NCBI GenBank assembly: GCA_001828295.1
Contig: MHYI01000303.1
Location: 1 to 8,252, forward strand
Length of the DNA: 8,252 nucleotides
Reading direction: 5' to 3'
DNA from: Planctomycetes bacterium RBG_16_41_13
Lineage (GTDB): Bacteria; Planctomycetota; Brocadiia; Brocadiales; Brocadiaceae
Shown here piece by piece: positions 1 to 5,511 of this stretch; position 1 is the first letter of the stretch; every line of letters starts with the position of its first letter. The notes beneath the pieces are model-generated. The model was not told where the DNA came from. It worked only from the letters and a program-made list of their open reading frames with translations, and searched no databases. The position numbers and the translations under genes were made by a program.

Positions 1-1083
1 ATCTATCCGGAAGAAACGATAAATATCCGGGGTGTTGATTTTCTTGTCTTAGGCGAAGGGGAAGTTACCTTTAAAGAACTGGTAGAAAATATTGATAATT
101 TGGCGCGATTAAGAAGTATTCCGGGATTGGTTTTTAAAGAAAATGGCAGGGTCGTCAACACAGGCGCCCGGCCGCTCAACGAGAACCTGGACAGCTTGCC
201 ATTTCCTGCCCGCCATTTGACGCCGGTTCAGAAATACAGTTCACTCATGGCAAGGAGAAGCCCTATCACTACCATGTTTACAAGCCGCGGTTGCCCGTAC
301 CGATGCACTTTTTGTGACAGGCCACATCTTGGTAAAAGTTTTCGTGCACGGTCGGCAATGAACGTGGTGGACGAAATGGAGGAGTGCGTAAAACTAGGCA
401 TAAACGAATTCCTTATTTACGATGACACCTTCACGATAGACAGACAGCGGGTAATTGACGTTTGCAATGAAATCAAAAGAAGAAAACTCAACATCGGATG
501 GGATATCCGTGCACGGGTAAATAATATAGATAAGGATTTGTTAAAAATACTCAAGGAAGCAAACTGCGAACGTATTCATTACGGCGTGGAATCGGGTAAT
601 CCTGAAATCCTGAAGATATTAAATAAGGGCATCACAATTGAACGGGTACGGACCACCTTTCAACAAACAAAAGAGGCCGGCATATCCGTACTGGCGTATT
701 TTATGATCGGATGCCCAAAAGAGACACGAAAAGAAATCATGGAAACGATTGCATTCGCAAAGGAGTTAAAGCCGGATTTCGTGCATATCACGATATTCAC
801 GCCGTTTCCTGCCACAGAAATATACAAAATGGGCATAAATGACGGCATTATAAAGGAAGATTTTTGGCGAGAATTTGCTAAAAACCCAGTACCTGGATTC
901 CAGCCAAAGTGCTGGGAAGAGAATTTTACCCGTGAAGAACTTCAGGAATTAATCGTCTATGCCTACAAGAGTTTTTATACCAGACCGAGTTATATTTTAA
1001 AGAGATTGACCCATATCCGGTCAATCGGTGAATTTAAACGGATGGCGCGGGCAGGCCTGAAGGTCTTTGGAATGAAGTCATGA
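1..1083 (+). CDS. B12-binding-type radical SAM protein (5' end outside window)
   Basis: The reading frame is open from base 1, so the start and most of a probable N-terminal cobalamin-binding domain lie outside the window. The first visible residues, ending in DFLVLGEGEVTFKELVENI, resemble the end of the B12-binding fold in this family. The radical SAM core follows. GCPYRCTFCDRP carries the CxxxCxxC cluster that binds the [4Fe-4S] (Cys codons at 292, 304 and 313). Further on are GWDIRARVN, IHYGVESGNPEILKILNKGI and the FMIGCPKETRKEI strand, all typical of the TIM-barrel core. Such proteins reductively cleave SAM and often methylate or rearrange lipids, cofactors or natural products; the substrate cannot be read here. 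It ends MKS-TGA, and the TGA overlaps an ATG (ATGA at 1080-1083), a coupled-junction style repeated at 1806-1809. An internal TTG at 100 could be mistaken for the start, but homology-like sequence continues upstream of it. Family call is confident; specific function is unknown. Confidence 0.9.
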   Translation: MYPEETINIRGVDFLVLGEGEVTFKELVENIDNLARLRSIPGLVFKENGRVVNTGARPLNENLDSLPFPARHLTPVQKYSSLMARRSPITTMFTSRGCPYRCTFCDRPHLGKSFRARSAMNVVDEMEECVKLGINEFLIYDDTFTIDRQRVIDVCNEIKRRKLNIGWDIRARVNNIDKDLLKILKEANCERIHYGVESGNPEILKILNKGITIERVRTTFQQTKEAGISVLAYFMIGCPKETRKEIMETIAFAKELKPDFVHITIFTPFPATEIYKMGINDGIIKEDFWREFAKNPVPGFQPKCWEENFTREELQELIVYAYKSFYTRPSYILKRLTHIRSIGEFKRMARAGLKVFGMKS

Positions 1084-1093
1084 AAGGGGTTTT
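1072..1093 (+). repeat. Left copy of imperfect direct repeat flanking the toxin-antitoxin pair
   Basis: This 22-nt segment spans the last codons of the radical SAM gene, its TGA and the bases after it. It matches 1798-1819 at 20 of 22 positions; the shared core is AGTCATGAAAGG. The two copies bracket the toxin-antitoxin genes almost exactly and sit in the same codon phase (Met-Lys/Gln-Ser-stop, with an overlapping ATG AAA GGR GTT). I infer a duplicated junction; chance similarity is not fully excluded. Confidence 0.6.
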
Positions 1094-1147
1094 TAGATTA
1101 AGACATACCGCTGAAAACCATAAAACTTTTTTTGGAGATTTATTAAT

Positions 1148-1444
1148 ATGGTGACTATAAACGTTAAAAGTACCTCTGGGGATGTGGATACTGTAAAAGA
1201 ACTGATCCTTGAAGGACTTAGAGAAGAAAAGAAAAGAATAGAGTTTGCTCTGGAAAGAACTACTTCTATTGTCAAAGCATACGAAGAAAAATATGGAATT
1301 TCAACTTCTGTCTTTATTGAAAAATTTAAGAAAGGGGAAATAGAAGAAAATGATGACACTTTTGATTGGTGGGCTGAAATGAAAATAGCAGACGAACTTC
1401 GTGAAAAGATAAATACTCTTGCAAACATCGAGATATGTCGCTAA
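1148..1444 (+). CDS. Probable antitoxin of a TumE-type toxin-antitoxin pair
   Basis: This is a 98-residue, charged, mostly helical protein with no recognisable DNA-binding motif. It has a long Glu/Lys-rich helix (about residues 16-50, GLREEKKRIEFALERT), then a FIEKFKKGEIEENDDTFDWWAEMKIADELREKI segment, split here by its FDWWAE signature. The arrangement resembles the small antitoxins found directly upstream of DUF6516/TumE toxins, where the antitoxin wraps and neutralises its partner. The ATG at 1148 has a GGAG at 1134-1137, ten bases upstream. Its 3' end overlaps the toxin start by ten bases (ATG at 1435), so the two should be translationally coupled. The role rests mainly on that partnership and on resemblance; no enzymatic function is visible. 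The pair separates the radical SAM gene from the methyltransferase and looks like an insertion there. Confidence 0.7.
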   Translation: MVTINVKSTSGDVDTVKELILEGLREEKKRIEFALERTTSIVKAYEEKYGISTSVFIEKFKKGEIEENDDTFDWWAEMKIADELREKINTLANIEICR

Positions 1445-1809
1445 TTACGGAATATGTGGATGAAGTAAAAAGATTAATAGATACTATTCCGTTCAAGTTG
1501 TCAACAAAGGTTCATATAGACAACCGCGGAGAAGTTGCTTTGTATTTAAGAGGGGAAATTATTTTTTCTGATCGAAACGAATTACATTTTAAAGAATATT
1601 TTATTGCTATCCCTGTCTTAAAAAAACTAGCATATTCTTACCATTATCAGGATAGAAACAAAAAGATAATATTTAGATTCGACAATGCCGAGCATCATTT
1701 GGAAGTTGAGACTTATCCATATCATAAACATATAAAAGGTTTAATTGTTCCATCAAATGAAATATCATTAAAAGAAGTTATTAAAAACATCATCGAGATG
1801 CAGTCATGA
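1435..1809 (+). CDS. tumE: TumE-family toxin (DUF6516)
   Basis: This 124-residue protein carries the hallmarks of the DUF6516/TumE family in order: RGEIIFSDRNELHFKEYF (residues 39-56), YSYHYQD (67-73), the RFDNAEHH block (81-88) and YPYHKH (94-99). The cluster of conserved His, Asp and Tyr in the second half is the likely functional centre. TumE proteins are toxins of small two-gene modules; the biochemical activity cannot be deduced from this sequence. The start at ATG 1435 lies inside the end of the antitoxin gene and has no strong ribosome binding site of its own, which fits coupled translation. The end overlaps the methyltransferase start as ATGA. Hand-counted lines within the gene are clearly richer in A+T (near 23% G+C) than the radical SAM and methyltransferase genes, which suggests a foreign origin. 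The length is normal and no disruption is seen, so the toxin is probably intact. Confidence 0.88.
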   Translation: MSLITEYVDEVKRLIDTIPFKLSTKVHIDNRGEVALYLRGEIIFSDRNELHFKEYFIAIPVLKKLAYSYHYQDRNKKIIFRFDNAEHHLEVETYPYHKHIKGLIVPSNEISLKEVIKNIIEMQS

Positions 1810-1819
1810 AAGGAGTTTT
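1798..1819 (+). repeat. Right copy of imperfect direct repeat flanking the toxin-antitoxin pair
   Basis: Partner of the 1072-1093 repeat, with differences at two of 22 positions. It covers the last toxin codons (Met-Gln-Ser-stop) and the first codons of the methyltransferase (Met-Lys-Gly-Val). The match continues more weakly for a few bases if one gap is allowed. The methyltransferase keeps a coupled ATGA start despite the intervening genes. Confidence 0.6.
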
Positions 1820-2468
1820 GGATAGGAAATATGCCATTGCACGCCAAACAAAGCGGTCACACATTTACCGATTAAAACGCAGAACTTGTGAGGTATTAAA
1901 AGGCATAAAAATATTCCATCCGGAAAAGCCAGGGTCGATCCTGGATATTGGGACTGCCGATGGTCTCATGCTGCGCAATGTAAAAGATACATTTCCTAAG
2001 ACAACCTGTGTAGGCATTGAATACGCCAGGGATTTGATGGTTTGCTGTGAGAGCAAAACGATTCATGTAATCCAGGGAGACGCCATGACATTACCTATCA
2101 AAGACAACTCGTTTGATGTTGTTATTGCCACGGCAATTATTGAGCACGTCTCAGAGCCGATTCAACTAATCCGCGAAGCCTTTCGGGTGCTGCGGAAAAA
2201 TGGCATTTTTGTCGTAACGACTCCACATCCGTTCTGGGAATGGGTTGCAACACATATAGGTCATTTAAAAGAAGAGGAACATCACGAACTCATTACCCTC
2301 CGCAAGTTAAAATCATTGTTCAATGCCGTAGGTTTTGAAATTGCAAATGCACAAAAATTTATGATATCGCCTGTTGGGATGCCATTTGAATTGACGCTCG
2401 AAAAGATATTGAAATTCTTTAGATTAAACTTCTTATTGTTGAATCAAATAATTGTTGGAAGAAAATAG
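1806..2468 (+). CDS. Class I SAM-dependent methyltransferase (Methyltransf_11 type)
   Basis: This is a complete 220-residue Rossmann-fold methyltransferase. Motif I, SILDIGTADG (residues 44-53), forms the SAM-binding glycine loop. An acidic residue at the end of strand 2 (GIEYA, Glu72) would contact the SAM ribose. GDAMTLPI (91-98) is followed by FDVVIATAIIEHV (103-115), and VLRKNGIFVVTTP (128-140) is the usual post-motif region. The C-terminal part, with HPFWEW and a basic, hydrophobic tail, is the probable substrate cap and may lie near the membrane. The substrate is unknown; family members of this length methylate lipids, quinones, sugars or small metabolites. The start overlaps the toxin stop as ATGA and has no clear Shine-Dalgarno sequence. 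The matching junction at 1080-1083 suggests the ancestral partner was the radical SAM gene, so a joint modification pathway is plausible. It ends 29 bases before the convergent glycosyltransferase stop, and no terminator is visible between them. Confidence 0.88.
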   Translation: MKGVLDRKYAIARQTKRSHIYRLKRRTCEVLKGIKIFHPEKPGSILDIGTADGLMLRNVKDTFPKTTCVGIEYARDLMVCCESKTIHVIQGDAMTLPIKDNSFDVVIATAIIEHVSEPIQLIREAFRVLRKNGIFVVTTPHPFWEWVATHIGHLKEEEHHELITLRKLKSLFNAVGFEIANAQKFMISPVGMPFELTLEKILKFFRLNFLLLNQIIVGRK

Positions 2469-2497
2469 AAGCAGACATAAGACAGCGTTTAATACTT

Positions 2498-5002
2498 TTA
2501 CCTTTTCATGGGGTCGTAGAGATCGGGAAGGCAATATACACTATAAACGTTCATCACGATAACAAAAGCAATATACGTGTAGCAGGCTACTTTCGCAACT
2601 GTGGCGGTTATCCGATGCTTATAAAAATCAAAGGCGAGAAAAGGAAGGATACCAACCGCAAGATACCATCTAAACAACCAGGCAGATTTGCATAATTCCT
2701 CTGGAAGAAGTTCTTTTAGGGGGACTGCCATAAGCACCAGGAGCGGCAAAAGCGCCCTTGCCGTATTGGGTTTTGAAATAAAGTCCCTCAAAAATAAACC
2801 GCCGGCAATTGCCATAAACGGATAGAGGGGCATGAGAAACCAACCGAACGGATAAATATCTGTAGATAAGGCGCAGACTGACATGAGAAAAATAAAGACG
2901 GTTATTGGAACTATTGGTTCCCGCTTACCCATTGAGTAAGCCATTACAAACCAGAACCACAACATATATCCTATGCCAAAATTGGCATAGTTTAAAGCAA
3001 TTCTCGCGTCTTTTATATACTTAACCACCATATCGAATACGGTACTTTGATGGGCGTCACGGAGGCTTAACATCATAAAAAAAGCCTCCGGATTTATTAA
3101 ATAGTTATACAGCATATAACTTATTGCGACAAAAAACCCAATCCCGGCAGTAACAAAGGCTTCTTTTATAAACCTTTTTCGGGCTAACAATACGGGAAGA
3201 ATCACAATTGCACAGATACCCATTTCTTTGCACCAGAATGATACACCTGCAAGAAGTCCTGCAAAAACCACATCTGTCTTCTTTCTCGATTCGCTATATT
3301 TTAAAACACATAAAACTCCTGAAATAAGAACAAGTGCAAGCAAACAGTCACCCTTTGCAATCCGTCCGGCAGCAACAAAGAATGGCACGGTAGCATAAAG
3401 CAGACTTGCAATAATGGATATGGTCTTAGACCTGTATATTCGATAAGAAACAAAAAATACAGGAATAATGGTGAGTGTTGAGAAAAAAACAGGTGTCAGA
3501 TTGATGGTGGTTAACCTGCAATCCAGATAATCCTTAGCGCCACAGATAGTTGGTGGAATACCGGCAAAAACGGAAAATAACGGGGGATGGGCTATATAAC
3601 GTCTTACAATCATGAAACCATCCCCAAACCACCGAACAAATTCCTTATCTTCGTTTTTATATGCGGATACAAAATATGCGCCTTCCCACGATTTTGGCCC
3701 GTCACCATGGAGGATATGATAACCATTCCATGCCTCTTGATAAACATCCATGGTATCTCCATGGGGTGGAACCACACTATAATTGTTAAGCCTTAAAATT
3801 GCCCCGAGAATAACAATGGAAATCAAGGCAACGATAGACCAATTTTGTTTTACATAATCAAAATATCCGGGAACTCTAATTCTTATTGTATTTCGCAATA
3901 CAATAAAGAAGCCAAGACAAATGAGTATGGGTATAATAATAAATCCTACCGCAAACCACAATCTAATCCCACGGAAAATCCCCATGTCCTCGGAAGGCTT
4001 TAAATACCGTGGTGAAATATTTGAAAGATTGCTATTACCCGGCCTTTGCCATTGCAGATTGAGTTTCGCATATCGGGCTGTGTTAACATAATTGATTTGT
4101 ATTGGTTTCCAGCCCCTTCCCACATGAGTTTGTGTTCTTGAATCACGTCCTGCACGATACCTTATAACAGGCTTCGAGTCGATAAATAGAAATGTATCCC
4201 CGTTGGTATCCACATGAAATGTATATATGCCATCTTTGGGTATCCAAATAAACCCCCTCCAAAGGATATTGTAAGCGGGAATCGTAGTGGGCGGTGCAAA
4301 ACGATCGTTATCCCAATAATTTACATAATAGGTTCTGAGTATCCCATAGTTTTTGAAAGCAATTGCTGGATCGTTTTTTTTGAAAACGATGTTTTCATCC
4401 TTTATTATACTGTTTGGCTCAATTTGCAGTGTGTAAGGTGTTGCAGCACCGTCAATGTTTAAATCACTGTTTGTTGCTTCGTGATAAAATTGAGAGCGTG
4501 GTATTGCCACCTCACCCGCATTTAACACCTTCCACTTTAGGTAGAGTGCAGCCCCTCCACCCATATCAAAATATCGCACATGAAAACGATAAAATCCCGG
4601 CTCAAGGAATATAGTTTTACGTTTTTCCACAATTCCATGACGACCTCCATTATTGATAATCTTTATATTATTCAGGAACAGTTCCGAGCCATCATCAGAA
4701 CTCAAGAGAAAGGTATAATTATCACGGTGTTCTATTTCCAGAAGACCATCCCACTCGATAGTAAACGGGGATTTATAAGGTTTTTTGTCCTCAGAAGACC
4801 AGTTGAAATTTATAGGTGTGTCTTCTATTGTTTCCTTTATAAGTGTCTTTTTGGGGTATCCTTCATAGACCTTTTTTTTGAGGTTGGAACGCATCTCTGA
4901 TGGAGACACATTCAGGGGATGGAGTGGAACATTTTCTGCATTTGATTCTGTTTCTGAAAGATATAAGTAGTATCCGGTCAGTCCCTGATTGGGCAAAAGC
5001 AA
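2498..5002 (-). CDS. PA14-PA14-GT39-type membrane glycosyltransferase
   Basis: This is an 834-residue protein from the TTG at 5002. PA14 domain 1 covers about residues 62-177, with the typical SSDDGSELFLNN at 101-112. PA14 domain 2 covers about 221-332, with VDTNGDTFLFID at 265-276. A membrane span lies at about 346-369, followed by a polytopic GT-C domain (388-834) with GT39 (PMT/ArnT-like) signatures: an acidic first-loop motif GDTMD (415-419), HPPL (472-475), GRIAKGD (546-552) and FWCKEMG (589-595). GT39 enzymes use a polyprenyl-phosphate sugar donor on the outer face of the membrane; PA14 domains often bind glycans, so the pair may help dock an acceptor polysaccharide. The open frame continues upstream of 5002 to a TAG at 5105-5107 and encodes a basic stretch (KSKG) and a hydrophobic segment, ILITLLILLLIGG, that should anchor the PA14 domains. 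That extension has no ATG, GTG or TTG, so the true start is unresolved. The acceptor and sugar are unknown. Confidence 0.88.
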   Translation of the reverse strand: MLLPNQGLTGYYLYLSETESNAENVPLHPLNVSPSEMRSNLKKKVYEGYPKKTLIKETIEDTPINFNWSSEDKKPYKSPFTIEWDGLLEIEHRDNYTFLLSSDDGSELFLNNIKIINNGGRHGIVEKRKTIFLEPGFYRFHVRYFDMGGGAALYLKWKVLNAGEVAIPRSQFYHEATNSDLNIDGAATPYTLQIEPNSIIKDENIVFKKNDPAIAFKNYGILRTYYVNYWDNDRFAPPTTIPAYNILWRGFIWIPKDGIYTFHVDTNGDTFLFIDSKPVIRYRAGRDSRTQTHVGRGWKPIQINYVNTARYAKLNLQWQRPGNSNLSNISPRYLKPSEDMGIFRGIRLWFAVGFIIIPILICLGFFIVLRNTIRIRVPGYFDYVKQNWSIVALISIVILGAILRLNNYSVVPPHGDTMDVYQEAWNGYHILHGDGPKSWEGAYFVSAYKNEDKEFVRWFGDGFMIVRRYIAHPPLFSVFAGIPPTICGAKDYLDCRLTTINLTPVFFSTLTIIPVFFVSYRIYRSKTISIIASLLYATVPFFVAAGRIAKGDCLLALVLISGVLCVLKYSESRKKTDVVFAGLLAGVSFWCKEMGICAIVILPVLLARKRFIKEAFVTAGIGFFVAISYMLYNYLINPEAFFMMLSLRDAHQSTVFDMVVKYIKDARIALNYANFGIGYMLWFWFVMAYSMGKREPIVPITVFIFLMSVCALSTDIYPFGWFLMPLYPFMAIAGGLFLRDFISKPNTARALLPLLVLMAVPLKELLPEELCKSAWLFRWYLAVGILPFLAFDFYKHRITATVAKVACYTYIAFVIVMNVYSVYCLPDLYDPMKR

Positions 5003-5091
5003 TTGGATACCTGTGTAAACGCCGCCTATTAACAGGAGAATGAGAAGGGTTATTAAGATGCCCTTTGATTTTGAGAGTGGTGAGTTATAGA

Positions 5092-5142
5092 TTACGATAT
5101 ACCTCTAAATAGTAACGGTGATTTAAATTCACTAATTGTCAT
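5092..5142 (-). other. Short ATG-initiated ORF overlapping the glycosyltransferase leader in another frame
   Basis: An ATG at 5142-5140 opens 16 codons (MTISEFKSPLLFRGIS) ending at the TAA at 5094-5092. It lies about ten bases downstream of the predicted transcription start and overlaps the unstarted extension of the glycosyltransferase frame. Joining the two frames would need a one-base shift and would give a plausible short cytoplasmic tail before the membrane anchor. It may be the true N-terminus displaced by a frameshift, a short upstream ORF, or chance. It has no convincing ribosome binding site. Confidence 0.3.
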
Positions 5143-5160
5143 TCAAAACAATGTTAATAT

Positions 5161-5189
5161 AATATATTAAAACTGTTTATAAAAATCAA
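5161..5189 (-). promoter_or_regulatory. Sigma-70-type promoter candidate for the PA14-glycosyltransferase gene
   Basis: Read on the minus strand, TTGATT (5189-5184) and TATATT (5166-5161) are separated by exactly 17 bases. They match the -35 and -10 consensus at four and five of six positions. The predicted start is near 5153, giving a leader of roughly 50 bases to the start region of the glycosyltransferase. The surrounding DNA is AT-rich, so the match is suggestive only. Confidence 0.5.
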
Positions 5190-5206
5190 ACGATTTATAC
5201 GGCACT

Positions 5207-5237
5207 AAAAAAAACAAGCGAGGTTTTAAAAACCTCG
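5207..5237 (-). terminator. Rho-independent terminator, minus strand
   Basis: Bases 5219-5237 form a near-perfect inverted repeat (CGAGGTTTT/AAAACCTCG around one base). On the minus strand it is followed after CTTG by a run of eight T (5214-5207). On the plus strand no T-run follows, so it works in the minus direction only. No protein gene on the minus strand lies upstream of it before the divergent protease gene, so its source transcript is unknown. It also insulates the glycosyltransferase promoter just downstream. Confidence 0.7.
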
Positions 5238-5322
5238 TCTGTCACCGTAATTTTGATCCATTTCTACCAAAAACAAGGAAATATTCCATCAGTCAATAGG
5301 ATGGATGTAAGGGCGGGTGACA
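5207..5322 (-). ncRNA. Candidate small structured RNA ending in the 5207-5237 terminator
   Basis: On the minus strand TGTCACC (5322-5316) can pair with GGTGACA (5246-5240). Nested within, ATCCAT (5306-5301) can pair with ATGGAT (5261-5256). An alternative small hairpin joins GATGG (plus-strand 5300-5304) and CCATC (plus-strand 5286-5290). The outer helix is followed after two bases by the intrinsic terminator. Nested helices followed directly by a terminator are the usual layout of a small RNA or of a riboregulator expression platform. No known riboswitch class was recognised, no good promoter was seen upstream, and pairing was found only by eye. Confidence 0.25.
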
Positions 5323-5414
5323 CATCGCTTTTTATTCCTGACGTCAGCGGATTTTGTGGCTCAGTGAAAAAATTCTTTCAAATTCTGCTCCTCTTAGGAG
5401 GCATCAAAAAAAGG

Positions 5415-5442
5415 TTGCAACTTTGCGCGGATTTGTTAAAAT
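5415..5442 (+). promoter_or_regulatory. Promoter candidate for the secreted metalloprotease gene
   Basis: TTGCAA (5415-5420) and TAAAAT (5437-5442) are separated by 16 bases and match the sigma-70 consensus at four and five of six positions. The same stretch has GG at 5413-5414 and TTGC ending at 5426 with the -24/-12 spacing of sigma-54 promoters, but the CAC of the -24 element is missing. A leader of about 60 bases would precede the ATG at 5512, which has a good AAGGGG ribosome binding site at 5502-5507. Part of that site lies inside the self-complementary CTTTTAAAAG (5495-5504), which could partly mask it. Confidence 0.4.
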
Positions 5443-5511
5443 ACTACCCCCTCAACACACTAACCGAGATGATACGTCTTTGTCTAAAAACTCTCTTTTA
5501 AAAGGGGTTTT

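Noticed and set aside
1093..1428. 111-codon minus-strand frame opposite the antitoxin
   Set aside because: Ser/Phe-rich shadow of the Glu/Lys-rich helix on the plus strand; the plus-strand gene has a ribosome binding site and a recognised partner.
5240..5322. TGTCACC/GGTGACA inverted repeats as ends of a tiny transposable element
   Set aside because: Only seven bases long with no evident target duplication outside; better explained, if real, as an RNA helix.
5338..5347. CTGACGTCAG 10-bp palindrome as an operator
   Set aside because: A single short palindrome in an intergenic region without a second copy or known regulator; expected by chance often enough not to claim.
5387..5404. TGCTCCTC/GAGG-type hairpin as a plus-strand terminator
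   Set aside because: The stem is short and bulged, and it is followed by an A-rich rather than T-rich run on the plus strand; on the minus strand the T-run is on the wrong side.
5253..5501. 82-codon plus-strand open frame ahead of the metalloprotease gene
   Set aside because: No ribosome binding site and no protein-like pattern; it covers the promoter, hairpin and inverted-repeat region.
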